Assembly: GCA_002346475.1 (NCBI GenBank)
Contig: DDZV01000002.1
Span: forward strand, 1 to 59,683
Reading direction: 5' to 3'
Length of the DNA: 59,683 nucleotides
Origin: Acidobacteria bacterium UBA2999
GTDB lineage: Bacteria > Acidobacteriota > Vicinamibacteria > Vicinamibacterales > UBA2999
The translations under genes and the position numbers were made by a program. Of this stretch, positions 8,128 through 18,300 are shown piece by piece (within the stretch, counting starts at the first letter, position 1; every line of letters starts with the position of its first letter). The notes under the pieces were generated by a model. That model was not told the DNA's origin. It ran no database searches and was given only the letters and a program-made list of their open reading frames with translations.

Positions 8128-9372
8128 ATGAACCGGTTTTCTGTTGCTCTTATCATAAACCTTTCGCTGCTTAATCCAAGCTTTGTTGAGGTTGCTTCAA
8201 ATGAAAAAGGTTGGCCTCAGATACTTGGACCGTTGCGTAATGGGGTGTACACCGGCCCAGAACTTGCAACTTCGTGGCCAGAGTCAGGCCCTGCTGAGCT
8301 TTGGCGAGTACCAATTGGTGCCGGCCTTGCTGGTCCTGTTGTTTCGAACGGCCGTTTAATTATTTTTCATCGTATTCGTAACGAAGAAGTTGTGGAAGCA
8401 TTTGACGCCTTAACTGGTGGAAAAATATGGCGTTATGCCTACCGTACTTCATATAGGGATGATTTTGGGTTTGACGAGGGTCCCCGTGCAGTGCCAGTTG
8501 TAACAAATGGGCGTGTTTTTACATTTGGAGCTCAGGGGCAACTAACGGCGCTTGATGCTGTTACGGGGAAACCAATCTGGGAAAGAGCCACGATGGCCGA
8601 ATTCAATGTTCCCAAAAATTTTTTTGGCCAATCAGGATCGCCTGTTGTAAGTCAGGGCTTAGTTATTGCCAATATTGGAGGACTAGATGCAGGGATTGTG
8701 GCATTTAACGAGTTTACTGGCAATGTAGTTTGGACAGCCACAAGGCAGGGAGCTAGTTATTCGTCGCCAGCCTTGGGTTGGTTTGACAATGAGTTGCACG
8801 CCGTCTTTTTGACACGAACGGGCCTTCTTGGTGTAAAAGTTAGGTCTGGAAAGATTGGTTTTAAAAAATACTGGCGAGCCAGAATGCTTTCGTCTGTCAA
8901 CGCGGCAACTCCACTCATTTTTAAAAATCGAGTTTTTGTTTCTGCTGAGTATGGTCCAGGAGCTGGGTTGCTTGAAGTGAGCGGAGAAACCTTAATGCCC
9001 GTCTGGGATTCAAATCAAGTCATGTCTAATCACTATGCAACAAGCGTGCATAAGGACGGCTATCTTTATGGGTTTCATGGACGGCAAGAGTTCAGCCCAA
9101 GTTTTAGAGCTGTAAATTTAGAAACAGGCCAGATCTCTTGGAGCGAAGAACGCTTCGGTGGCGGTAGCGTAACTCTCACAAACGAACATCTGCTAATAGC
9201 TCATGAAAATGGTGAGCTAATTATGGTTCCTGCGACGCCAGCCGAGTTTTCAATAGTGACAAGAGCAAAAGTGTTAGCCCCGACAGTGCGCGCCTTACCC
9301 GCAGTTGCTTCAGGTGTTGTTTATTTGCGTAACAATGACACGCTGGTTGCGTTAGACCTGAGGAGAAATTAG
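8128..9372 (+). CDS. exported PQQ-type beta-propeller repeat protein
   Basis: A 414-residue protein with a hydrophobic N-terminal segment (about residues 4-22) that looks like a Sec signal peptide, then repeated blades of the PQQ-enzyme type. Examples are FDALTGGKIWRY, LDAVTGKPIWER, FNEFTGNVVW and VNLETGQISW. Lines such as GQSGSPVVSQGLVIANIGG are typical of outer-blade strands. The cofactor-binding residues of true quinoprotein dehydrogenases are not evident, so a periplasmic scaffold or binding role is more likely than an alcohol dehydrogenase. A TACTAT hexamer at 8111-8116 lies so close to the ATG that the leader could be very short. It stands alone between gcvT (divergent) and the DHS-like gene (convergent). 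Function unknown. Confidence 0.85.
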   Translation: MNRFSVALIINLSLLNPSFVEVASNEKGWPQILGPLRNGVYTGPELATSWPESGPAELWRVPIGAGLAGPVVSNGRLIIFHRIRNEEVVEAFDALTGGKIWRYAYRTSYRDDFGFDEGPRAVPVVTNGRVFTFGAQGQLTALDAVTGKPIWERATMAEFNVPKNFFGQSGSPVVSQGLVIANIGGLDAGIVAFNEFTGNVVWTATRQGASYSSPALGWFDNELHAVFLTRTGLLGVKVRSGKIGFKKYWRARMLSSVNAATPLIFKNRVFVSAEYGPGAGLLEVSGETLMPVWDSNQVMSNHYATSVHKDGYLYGFHGRQEFSPSFRAVNLETGQISWSEERFGGGSVTLTNEHLLIAHENGELIMVPATPAEFSIVTRAKVLAPTVRALPAVASGVVYLRNNDTLVALDLRRN

Positions 9373-9409
9373 TGCTGGCCGATGACCTGGATTTAAATTA
9401 AAAAATAAA

Positions 9410-10432
9410 TTACCAGCCGAGGACGTGAGCAAATAATAACGGTGCGACGATTGTTGCGTCCGATTCAATAATATATTTTGGTGTAGAAACACTAAGCTTT
9501 TCCCAGGTTATCTTCTCGTTCGGCGATGCCCCTGAGTACGAACCGTAACTAGTTGTTGAATCACTTATCTGACAAAAATACTGCCAAAGAGGCACATCCT
9601 GCCTTAGGTCCTGTCGGAGCATGGGTACAACACAAATTGCAAAATCCCCTGCTATTCCACCACCGATCTGGAAAAACCCAATCGGGTGATCTGAGGACTT
9701 ACCCTTGTACCATTCAGCAAGCGACATCATGGCCTCAAGACCCGAACGAACCGTATAAGCAGAACGAAATTCACCGGTAAGGCATCCAGCAACGTACATG
9801 TTCCCTAAAGTAGAGTCTTCCCATCCAGGCACAAAAATAGGAAGGTTGTGCTCCATCGCAGCGTATAGCCAGCTGTCTGATGTTGGAATTTGCGCATTTT
9901 TTATGAGCTCGGTTCGTTTAAGCACGCGGTAGAGGATTTCGTGAGGAAAGCAACGCTCCTTAGAACGTTCTGCTCCACGCCACTCTTCTGCCACAAGACG
10001 TTCAATCCGACGCATAGCTTCTGTCTCAGGTATACAAGTATCAGTAACACGATTGAGGTGGCGCTCAAGTAGCCCCTGCTCTTCTTCTGGAGTGAGATCG
10101 CGATACTGCTGAATTCTCACATAGGATTTGTGAGCAATTAGATTAAAAATATCTTCTTCTAAGTTTGCGCCAGTACAACAAATAGCATGGACCTTACCGT
10201 TTCTAATCATCTCTGCCAGAGATAGCCCAAGCTCTCCAGTGCTCATCGCTCCGGCGATTGTCACCATCATTAGCCCGCCGTCGTCGACATGCTTGCCGTA
10301 GGCTCGTGCTGCATCTACCACAGAAGCAGCGTTAAAGTGGCGAAAGTGGTGTTCAATAAAAGCAGATATCGGACGACCAGCTTTACCCTGTTTTGGCAAT
10401 ATAGCTTTTCTAGGCTTTAATGAAGTTGTCAT
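9410..10432 (-). CDS. deoxyhypusine synthase-like protein
   Basis: Member of the bacterial branch of the deoxyhypusine synthase family. The eukaryotic and archaeal enzyme moves the butylamine part of spermidine to a lysine of eIF5A using NAD. Bacteria lack eIF5A; some relatives act as homospermidine synthases and most are uncharacterised. Visible are the NAD-region segments VTIAGAMSTGELG and CCTGANLEEDIFN, the GGGIAGDFAICVVPML stretch, YGSYSGASPNEKITWEKL with the lysine expected to form the enzyme intermediate, and ESDATIVAPL. At GGGIAGDF the His pair of the eukaryotic enzyme is absent. I use the ATG at 10432; a TTG at 10441 is also possible. The gene is single, with about 155 bases to tRNA-Cys upstream. 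Confidence 0.85.
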   Translation of the reverse strand: MTTSLKPRKAILPKQGKAGRPISAFIEHHFRHFNAASVVDAARAYGKHVDDGGLMMVTIAGAMSTGELGLSLAEMIRNGKVHAICCTGANLEEDIFNLIAHKSYVRIQQYRDLTPEEEQGLLERHLNRVTDTCIPETEAMRRIERLVAEEWRGAERSKERCFPHEILYRVLKRTELIKNAQIPTSDSWLYAAMEHNLPIFVPGWEDSTLGNMYVAGCLTGEFRSAYTVRSGLEAMMSLAEWYKGKSSDHPIGFFQIGGGIAGDFAICVVPMLRQDLRQDVPLWQYFCQISDSTTSYGSYSGASPNEKITWEKLSVSTPKYIIESDATIVAPLLFAHVLGW

Positions 10433-10587
10433 CTCAAACAATTCAATGAAAGCCTATTATGCACATAAACAAAAGGATTCGAAGAACTACCGTGGCAGAG
10501 ATTTTTAGAAGCTTGATCAGGCACTCTGTTTGATTATTGTTTGAAAGAAAGGCCCTTACTTTTTAGATGAATCTAGGACTATAAAAA

Positions 10588-10661
<74 letters not shown>

Positions 10662-10683
10662 TATTAAAATAGACCACGGACAC

Positions 10684-10706
10684 AAAAAAACCCGCAACGG
10701 CGGGCT
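10684..10706 (-). terminator. Rho-independent terminator after tRNA-Gly
   Basis: On the minus strand, CCCGC, loop CGTT and GCGGG are followed directly by seven T residues (10690 down to 10684). This is a compact intrinsic terminator 11 bases past the tRNA-Gly 3' end. It should end transcription coming from cysS/tRNA-Gly, so tRNA-Cys just beyond would need its own promoter or read-through. Confidence 0.85.
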
Positions 10707-10716
10707 TAAAAAATAC

Positions 10717-10791
10717 TGGAGCGGGAAACGGGATTCGAACCCGCGACTTCGACCTTGGCAAGGTCGCACTCTACCACTGAGTTATTCCCGC
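10717..10791 (-). tRNA. tRNA-Gly (GCC)
   Basis: On the minus strand, acceptor GCGGGAA pairs with TTCCCGC. The D-arm contains CTCAGTGGTAGAG, the anticodon stem-loop is CGACCTTGCCAAGGTCG with anticodon GCC, the T-arm is GCGGGTTCGAATCCCGT, the discriminator is U, and CCA is encoded at 10717-10719. It lies between cysS and the terminator hairpin. Confidence 0.96.
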
Positions 10792-10880
10792 CTTTGCCGA
10801 GCGGGAAGCGTACCACAGCGATCCCAAATCGTTCAAGCACGAGCATTGCTCTGAGCCCATAAAAGAGGGCTCCTTTTAGG

Positions 10881-12302
10881 TTAACGTTTTTTCCAGCGAG
10901 TCCCTCCAGCAATATCCTCTAATACGATACCCCGGCTTAGTAGATCTTTACGAATCTTGTCGGCAAATGAAAAATCTCGCCTCTTTCTGGCTTGTTCTCG
11001 ACTCTCAATAAGACGGTTAATCTCCTCGACGGGAGCCTCAAGCTGTAAGTCCTCCTGTTTTCTAAGCGCCATTACGCCAAGCACTAGATCAAAGTCATCC
11101 ATAGTTTTTTGAATGGCAACCAAGTCAGATTGTATGAGCGGGCCAGAGTCAAGCAAGACATTCACATCGCGTACAAAATCAAAAATAGCCCCTAACCCTT
11201 CAGCCGTGTTTAAGTCATCGCTGAGGGCTTCAAAAAATCTGTTGCGAGCATTTTCAACTTTTACTTTAACCCTAGACTGACCAGCTTTCTTAACTGAAGT
11301 TTCCGCGTCTAGTCGAGCTAGAAAGTCGGTAAGACGCCGCAACGACTCTTCAGCTTGTTCAATGCCAGACCAAGTAAAATTAAGCTGTTTTCGATAATGC
11401 GAAGACAGAAGTAAATATCGAAGCGCTGATGGTCGATATCCTTTAGATACTATCTCTGGCAATGTGAAGACATTTCCAGTCGACTTAGACATTTTTTTTC
11501 CTTCAACAAATAGATGCTCTACATGGATCCAGAATCGTGAAAATAATTTTCCAGTAGCTGTTTCACTCTGAGCTATTTCGTTCTCGTGATGTGGAAAAAT
11601 AAGATCGACACCACCAGCGTGTATATCTATAGGTGGCTCGCCAAGCAAGCGAAGCGCCATCGCAGAGCATTCAAGATGCCAACCTGGACGTCCAGGCCCA
11701 AACCCAATATCCCAAGAAGGTTCCCCAGCTTTTACTGGTTTCCACAAAACAAAATCTCTAACATCCTCTTTGTCGTACTCGTCTACATTAATACGTGCTC
11801 CAGGTTTTATCCCTTTTTTATCAAGTCTAGATAATTTCCCATACTCGGGATGAGTAGCGATCCTGAAATAAATAGATCCTTCACTTTGATAGGTATGCCC
11901 CTTCCTCTCAAGCTCTTTAACTAAATTTCCCATTGCTTCGATATTCTCATTATCAGTAGCACGAGGGTTTTCTTCTACCGGCTGAATGCCCAGGGCTAAC
12001 CAGTCGCTTTGGAAATCTTTAATGTGTTGGTCTGTATATTCACGTAAAGACAATCCCTCATCGGAAGCACCAGCAATAGTCTTGTCATCAACATCTGTAA
12101 AGTTGATCACTTCTTTAATCGGGTAGTTGCAAATGTTTCGAAGTACTCGTCGCAATACATCAAGACAGACAAATGTCCGAAAATTACCGATATGGCCTCT
12201 TGCGTAAACAGTTGGTCCGCAAACGTACATGCGAACATGCTTGCTTTTTGCTGGCTGAAACTCTTCTTTCTTACGACTTAAAGTGTTGTAAATCTGCAAC
12301 AT
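10881..12302 (-). CDS. cysS: cysteinyl-tRNA synthetase
   Basis: Class Ia synthetase that charges tRNA-Cys. It carries the HIGH-type motif GHIGNFRT, the KMSKS motif (GKKMSKSTGN), and the zinc ligands that select the cysteine thiol: Cys in MYVCGPTVY, Cys in WHLECSAM, and His in IFPHHENE. I use the ATG at 12302 (MLQIYNTL), which matches the family start; the frame extends three codons to a GTG at 12311. Length is about 473 residues, normal for the family. The same-strand tRNA-Gly and tRNA-Cys lie 90 to 290 bases downstream, so the enzyme and its substrate tRNA are physically linked. Confidence 0.97.
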   Translation of the reverse strand: MLQIYNTLSRKKEEFQPAKSKHVRMYVCGPTVYARGHIGNFRTFVCLDVLRRVLRNICNYPIKEVINFTDVDDKTIAGASDEGLSLREYTDQHIKDFQSDWLALGIQPVEENPRATDNENIEAMGNLVKELERKGHTYQSEGSIYFRIATHPEYGKLSRLDKKGIKPGARINVDEYDKEDVRDFVLWKPVKAGEPSWDIGFGPGRPGWHLECSAMALRLLGEPPIDIHAGGVDLIFPHHENEIAQSETATGKLFSRFWIHVEHLFVEGKKMSKSTGNVFTLPEIVSKGYRPSALRYLLLSSHYRKQLNFTWSGIEQAEESLRRLTDFLARLDAETSVKKAGQSRVKVKVENARNRFFEALSDDLNTAEGLGAIFDFVRDVNVLLDSGPLIQSDLVAIQKTMDDFDLVLGVMALRKQEDLQLEAPVEEINRLIESREQARKRRDFSFADKIRKDLLSRGIVLEDIAGGTRWKKR

Positions 12303-12380
12303 CAAAAGCACTCAAAATTAAAGCTCTAGCCTACTGAACAACAAAGCCATAGGCACCCGCATTGGGGTAACGCTACCATG

Positions 12381-13319
12381 TCAAACTGAAAGCTTGTCAA
12401 AAAGCCTCTTAGCTGTTTCCTCGTCGATCTTTATTTGGGCACGCAAAGAGTCAGCGTCACTAAATTTTTTCTCATCACGAAGTCGTTGTACAAATCCTAA
12501 ACGAATTGAAGATCCGTAAAGCTCTTCTTGATGATTCAACACATGAGTTTCGATAGTTACGCTGTCGCTATCTGAGTAAGTTGGGCGCACGCCAATATTG
12601 GTTAATCCTGCTCGAGAGATACCGTCTACTTCAAGTGTTGTAGCATAAACACCATTCGGAGGAATCAGCGCGTTGTTAGTAATGATATTCGCAGTTGGAT
12701 AGCCGAGCTTTCTTCCCCGTTTTTCACCCTGAACTACTTTTCCGTCTAACCGATAGGAGTGTCCGAGGAGTGCCGCTGCTTCGTCAACTTTACCCTCGCT
12801 GACAAGCCGACGCACCCGAGTGCTACTGACAATAAACTGTTTATATCTAACCGGGTCAATCTTCTCTGCCCTGAATCCATGCTCTTGACCTAACCGTCGA
12901 AGCAGGGAAAACCCTCCAGTACGATCGCGACCAAACAAAAAATTTGAACCAACCAAAACCTCTGCAACCTTTAGCCATTGAACAAGAACCTTTTCGACAA
13001 ATTTTTCTGGCTCCCAACGTGACAGCTCATAGGTGAAGTTAACTACGACAACAACTTCAATTCCAGCGTTCTGCAGAGCCTCTAACCGCTGTTCAGTCGT
13101 CATGAGTAGTTTGGGGGCCTTCTCCGGTCGAATGATTTTAGGCGGATGCGGGTCAAAGGTCATTGCCATAGCCGTACCGCCATGTTCACTGGAAGATTTT
13201 TTTACCTGCTCAACAATCTTTAAATGACCGCGGTGAAGCCCGTCAAAATTACCAAGAGCTAGAACTGGATATGCAAGCCTGGGTGGCTTTAAATCTTCTG
13301 GAAAGTAAATGACTTTCAC
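12381..13319 (-). CDS. ribF: bifunctional riboflavin kinase / FMN adenylyltransferase
   Basis: Makes FMN and then FAD from riboflavin. The N-terminal adenylyltransferase domain shows ALGNFDGLHRGH and MTFDPHPPKI; VSSTRVRRLVSEGKV sits at the domain junction. The C-terminal kinase domain shows GEKRGRKLGYPTANI and PPNGVYAT. The start is GTG (MKVIYFP). It follows the MBL-fold gene after about nine bases, in a probable DUF1844-MBL-ribF unit. FAD produced here would serve the ETF and ETF-QO proteins encoded later in the window, though no regulatory link is visible. Confidence 0.96.
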   Translation of the reverse strand: MKVIYFPEDLKPPRLAYPVLALGNFDGLHRGHLKIVEQVKKSSSEHGGTAMAMTFDPHPPKIIRPEKAPKLLMTTEQRLEALQNAGIEVVVVVNFTYELSRWEPEKFVEKVLVQWLKVAEVLVGSNFLFGRDRTGGFSLLRRLGQEHGFRAEKIDPVRYKQFIVSSTRVRRLVSEGKVDEAAALLGHSYRLDGKVVQGEKRGRKLGYPTANIITNNALIPPNGVYATTLEVDGISRAGLTNIGVRPTYSDSDSVTIETHVLNHQEELYGSSIRLGFVQRLRDEKKFSDADSLRAQIKIDEETAKRLFDKLSV

Positions 13320-13328
13320 AATGCAACC

Positions 13329-14120
13329 TTAATCAGTGTCCATATCAAAACTAAACGACAGGCCATCATAAGCTAGACCAACACCGGCTGGTAAGGAAGC
13401 TGTTGTTTCACTATGAGGAAGTTCATGGCAAATGTGTGTCAGGTATGTGCGGTTTGGCTTGAGGCGCGTAACTACGTCGAGTGCTTCTGAGACAGAAAAG
13501 TGGGTTGAATGAGGCCGATGGCGTAACGCGTCTAAAATTAGTGTATCTAACCCTTTTAAAAGCACCCAAGAGGACTCAGGAATTTTACTGCAATCTGTTA
13601 GGTATGCAAATGAACCAATCCGGAATCCAAGGATCGGAGTTGCTCCATGCAATAGCGGAATAGGCACGACAGCCGTGTCCCCTACCAAGAACGGTCCAGT
13701 AATTTCTTCAACCTCCAGCTTTGGGATCCCGCCACCTTGTTGGCTTCTATTTTCAAAGATGTAGAAGAATGTTTTTCGTAATCCCTCCCAAGTTCTTGCG
13801 TCTGCATAACATGTTATAGGTCCACCTTTTAGAACATTGAATCTCCGAAGTTCATCAAGCCCCATAATGTGATCTGCATGGCTATGCGTGTAGAAAACTG
13901 CGTCCACAGACTTCAGCTTAAAACGTAAGGCTTGTTGTCGTAAGTCTGTTGATGTATCAATTAAAATATTCTTTCCGCTAGACAGCTCAATATAGATTGA
14001 AGGCCTCATGCGTTGATCGCGCGGATCGTTTGAGCTGCAGGTAACGCATTCGCAACCAATAAGCGGCACCCCATGCGAAGTGCCGCTTCCAAGAACTGTA
14101 ACTCGCGCGAGGTCAGTCAA
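13329..14120 (-). CDS. MBL-fold metallohydrolase (PhnP-like)
   Basis: Metallo-beta-lactamase fold hydrolase of 263 residues. The metal-binding motif is THSHADHIMGLDELR (about residues 78-92), preceded by LIDTSTDLR; later ligands are in LLHGATP, YLTDCSK and LTHICHELPH. The N-terminal GSGTSHGVPLIGCECVTC is typical of the group related to PhnP cyclic phosphodiesterase, so a phosphodiester substrate is plausible but not shown. The start is TTG and overlaps the stop of the DUF1844 gene by four bases (TTGA), indicating coupled translation. Confidence 0.88.
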   Translation of the reverse strand: MTDLARVTVLGSGTSHGVPLIGCECVTCSSNDPRDQRMRPSIYIELSSGKNILIDTSTDLRQQALRFKLKSVDAVFYTHSHADHIMGLDELRRFNVLKGGPITCYADARTWEGLRKTFFYIFENRSQQGGGIPKLEVEEITGPFLVGDTAVVPIPLLHGATPILGFRIGSFAYLTDCSKIPESSWVLLKGLDTLILDALRHRPHSTHFSVSEALDVVTRLKPNRTYLTHICHELPHSETTASLPAGVGLAYDGLSFSFDMDTD

Positions 14121-14437
14121 GGCTGGATTATTGGGGACTCGGCTTTTTTTGCCTCAACAAAGCGTAATCGAAGCTCGTACAGTACCTGTTCAAGGAGCTG
14201 GCGCTCCTCAGTGCTTAAATTCCCCTTTGTCTTAGTAGACAGCAAATTCAGAATATCTATTATCTGTTGAGCTGCCGGCAGGTTAGCTTTTCCAGGCTTC
14301 CCTGTGCTTGGATCAGCCACGTCCCCAAAATGCAAAGCCGCGGTATGGGTAAGTGACAAAATAAATGATACGAAATTAACTGAGGGTTCTTCTTCTTGGT
14401 CTTTTTTGTTAGCTTCTGTCATGGGTTCGTCGGTCAT
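14117..14437 (-). CDS. DUF1844 family protein
   Basis: A 106-residue protein of unknown function. The core SFILSLTHTAALHFGD, then PAAQQIIDILNLLSTKTKGNL and the closing LLEQVLYELRLRFVE are the family signature. It is acidic at its N-terminus and predicted to be mostly helical, with no signal peptide or membrane segment. It is the first gene of a unit with the MBL hydrolase and ribF and is divergent from mazG, with about 40 bases between the starts. The function is not known. Confidence 0.85.
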   Translation of the reverse strand: MTDEPMTEANKKDQEEEPSVNFVSFILSLTHTAALHFGDVADPSTGKPGKANLPAAQQIIDILNLLSTKTKGNLSTEERQLLEQVLYELRLRFVEAKKAESPIIQP

Positions 14438-14478
14438 AAGATTTAAAACTGAATGGTAGCATACGGCACGGAGACAAT

Positions 14479-15315
14479 ATGAAAAACGCTGCTGACAAAC
14501 AATTTGAACGCCTAGTCCAAATAATGCGTATTCTCAGAGGTCCAGACGGATGCCCCTGGGACCAGGAGCAAACACGCTCCTCGTTACGTCGGTTTCTACT
14601 TGAAGAAACTTACGAAGTAATTGATGCCATTGACTCAAATAACCCTGTCTCGCTAAGGGAAGAACTCGGAGATTACATTTTTGAAGCAGTCTTTGTTGCC
14701 CAATTAAGTGAGGAGGCCGGGGATTTTTCCATTGGAGATGTTCTTAATACTGTTTGTGAAAAGTTGATTCGTCGACATCCCTATGTGTTTAATAAAAAAT
14801 CTATTCAAAACATTCCAACCACAAGCGAAGAAGCTCTTCAAATATGGAAAGCTATAAAGGCTGAAGAAAAATTAGCGTCCGGGAGACAATCTTCTGTTCG
14901 TAAAGTTCAAACTCTTAGCGATGTTCCGTCGGCACTTCCAGCACTTCTCAGGGCCTATAAGATTAACAGTCTGGCGGCAAGCGTTGGGTTTGATTGGAAA
15001 AAGTTAGACGATTCTATCAATAAAATTGAGGAAGAGGTCTCTGAATTACGTTGTGAAGTAGAATCCGGGCTCGGTGACGATAAATTAAAGGCTGAGATAG
15101 AGCTTGGGGATCTTCTTTTTACAATTGTTAATCTCGCAAGAAAACTTGAAATAGAACCTGAGAGCGCACTTCGAAAATCAACAGAAAAATTTATAAACCG
15201 TTTTGAAAAAATGGAAAAGAACTTTAACCGCAGGGGTTGCTCTCTTCTTGAAGCTTCTCTTACGGCTATGGATAAAGAATGGGATTTAATAAAAAGCCAG
15301 GAGCAAGAGGTCTAG
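14479..15315 (+). CDS. mazG: nucleoside triphosphate pyrophosphohydrolase MazG
   Basis: All-alpha NTP pyrophosphatase that removes non-canonical or excess nucleoside triphosphates. It has two tandem MazG domains in 278 residues: the first with ILRGPDGCPWDQEQT, EETYEVIDAI and ELGDYIFEAVF, the second with VGFDWKKLDD, KIEEEVSELR and EIELGDLLFTIVNLAR. These supply the EExxE and ExxD metal ligands. The ATG start has GGAG five bases upstream. It is monocistronic between divergent DUF1844 and convergent carB, with only 20 bases to the carB stop. Confidence 0.95.
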   Translation: MKNAADKQFERLVQIMRILRGPDGCPWDQEQTRSSLRRFLLEETYEVIDAIDSNNPVSLREELGDYIFEAVFVAQLSEEAGDFSIGDVLNTVCEKLIRRHPYVFNKKSIQNIPTTSEEALQIWKAIKAEEKLASGRQSSVRKVQTLSDVPSALPALLRAYKINSLAASVGFDWKKLDDSINKIEEEVSELRCEVESGLGDDKLKAEIELGDLLFTIVNLARKLEIEPESALRKSTEKFINRFEKMEKNFNRRGCSLLEASLTAMDKEWDLIKSQEQEV

Positions 15316-15335
15316 CCTCAAAATTTATTTTAAGC

Positions 15336-18300
15336 TTAAGGAGCCTTGCCTTCGTAGTACTCCTGCAGCGAACAAACTGACAGTCCGCGATCTCGAAGTG
15401 CTCTTATGGCCATTACTGAAGCTGCTGCGCCAGTTAATGTAGTAATGCAAGGAACCTGTGCCATTGTTGCTGCTCTTCGAACGGAGCGATCGTCAAAGAA
15501 TGATTCTCGACCAAGGGGTGTGTTGATAACAAGGTCAATCTTTTTGTTGACAATATAGTCAGCTACGTTTGGGCGACCTTCATTCACTTTATAAACAACT
15601 TCAACGTCGACTCCATGTCCACGAAGAAAAGCAGCTGTTCCTCGACTGGCTGTCAATTTAAAATTTAATTCAGCTAAGTCTTTCGCAATAGGCAACATGG
15701 CAGCCTTATCACTGTTATTAACGCTGATAAAGACACACCCGCTTTCTGGTAGCCCCTGTCCGGCCCCCTGCATCGCCTTAATAAAAGCTACACCAAAGTT
15801 GTCTGAGCAGCCCATTACCTCTCCTGTGGATTTCATTTCCGGACCAAGGATCGTATCGACTCCAGGGAATCGAACAAAGGGAAACACTGGAGACTTAACA
15901 AAAACACCAGCAGCTTCAAGATCGTCGACAAGCCCAAGTTCAACTAAGCTCCTGCCAGCAGATACTTGCGCTGCCGCCTTTGCAAGCGGTATGCCGGTAG
16001 CCTTGGAAATATATGGAACGGTTCTGGAAGATCTTGGATTAACTTCAAGGACATAAACTGTATCGTCTTTGACAGCGTACTGCACATTCATTAAACCAAC
16101 GACATTTAGTGCCCGTGCTATGCGGCGCGTGTAATCTCTCATTGTACTGAGGTGTTTTTCGCCTGCCAAAAAAGACGGCACCACACTTGAACTGTCGCCA
16201 GAATGGATGCCCGCCTCTTCAATATGTTCCATAATGCCTCCAAGTACGACCGAGCCATCTGCATCAGCAACTGCATCAACATCAAACTCAAAAGCATCTT
16301 CAAGGAACTTATCAATCAGAACTGGCCGATCATGAGAAACATCTACTGCCTCAGTCATATAACGATTTAAGGATTTCGAGTCAAAAACAATTGCCATTCC
16401 ACGACCACCGAGAACATAAGATGGGCGCACAACTACGGGGTAGGCCACACGTTCAGCAACAGCACGAGCTTCCTCTCTAGATGTAGCAACACCACTAGGA
16501 GGCTGTGGAATACCGAGGTCCCATAGAAGCTCAGAAAACCGTTTTCGATCTTCTGCTAAATCTATTGAGTCTGGAGAAGTTCCAAGGATTTTGACTCCCG
16601 CTTCCTGAAGCAGCAGTGCCAACTTGAGTGGCGTCTGCCCCCCAAACTGCACAACGCAAGAAACGTCAGCCCCAGCACTTCGCTCTCTCTCAATAACAGC
16701 CATTACATCCTCAAATGTAAGTGGCTCAAAATAAAGACGGTCGGCAGTGTCATAGTCAGTTGAAACAGTCTCAGGATTGCAATTGACCATCACTGTTTCA
16801 AAGCCCTCTTTGCGAAAACCAAAAACAGCGTGACAGCAACAGTAATCAAACTCGATGCCTTGTCCAATACGGTTTGGACCGCTCCCTAAAATGATGACCT
16901 TTTTTTTATTTGTAGGGTTAGCCTCACAACTCTGTTCGTAAGTCCCATAAAGGTACGGGGTAAAAGATTCAAACTCAGCTGCGCAAGTATCGATGCACTT
17001 ATAGGCTGGAATCAGGCCTTCTTCAACACGTCTGCTATAAACTAGCGATTCATTAATGCCAAAGACAGCGCTGATCTCTATATCGCTAAAACCAGTTCGT
17101 TTCAGTGTCCGAAGTAAATCTGTTGACATCTCCCTAAACTCACAAAGAGCTGCCATTTTTCGCAACTCGACAATTTCAGAAAATTGCTTCAAAAACCACT
17201 TGTCAATTTTTGTTAGTTCATGAATCTCATCAATCTCCCAATCCTGCTGAAGTGCTTCAAAAACAAACCAGATTCGACGTTCATTCGGAATGATGAGTTG
17301 CTTTCTTAAAGCTGCTTGATCTTCTTCGCCGTCGTCTAATTCTTCCCGTTTCTTTTTAAACAAGGCTACACTACGACCAAGCTCTAATGAGCGCACTGCC
17401 TTTAGAAAGGCCTCCTTAAATGTTCGTCCAATAGCCATTGCCTCCCCCACTGACTTCATTTGAGTTGTAAGGGTGCTGTCTGCTAGTGGAAATTTTTCAA
17501 AATTCCAACGTGGATATTTAACTACAACATAGTCAATAGTCGGCTCAAAGGACGCCGGAGTTAATCGTGTTATGTCATTAGGGATTTCATCTAGGTTATA
17601 TCCCAGCGCCAGCTTCGCCGCTATTTTAGCAATTGGAAATCCTGTTGCCTTCGACGCCAAGGCCGAAGATCGAGAGACCCTTGGGTTCATCTCAATTGCA
17701 ACAATGCGACCATCATTAGGATTAATTGCGAACTGAATATTAGATCCGCCAGTGTCAACACCAACACGACGTATTATTCGACGCCCTATATCTCTCATGC
17801 GCTGATATTCTTTGTCCGTAAGGGTTAGTGCTGGTGCCACCGTAACACTGTCTCCAGTATGTACGCCCATCGGATCAATGTTCTCAATAGAACAAACAAC
17901 AACAAAGTTGTCGCTCGTGTCCCTCATGACTTCAAGTTCAAATTCCTTCCAACCAATAACAGACTCTTCGATAAGAATTTCACCCACAGGGCTAAAGCTA
18001 AGACCGCGCTCAGCCATTTCTTTGAATTCATCAAGGTTGTAAGCAATTCCTCCACCTACCCCACCAAGAGTGAAAGATGGGCGGATGATCGCTGGGAATC
18101 CAAGTTTTTCAACTAATTCAAGGCCGTCGCTTAACGACCTAGCTAACCCGCTTTTTGGAACGTCCACCTTTATTTCAGCCATAGCGTCTCGAAAAAGTAG
18201 CCGATCTTCAGCAACCTTGATCGATTCTAAGGAAGCACCAATAAGCTTGACTTTAAATTTATCAAGGACTCCTTGCTCTGAAAGTGCCACAGCTAAATTA

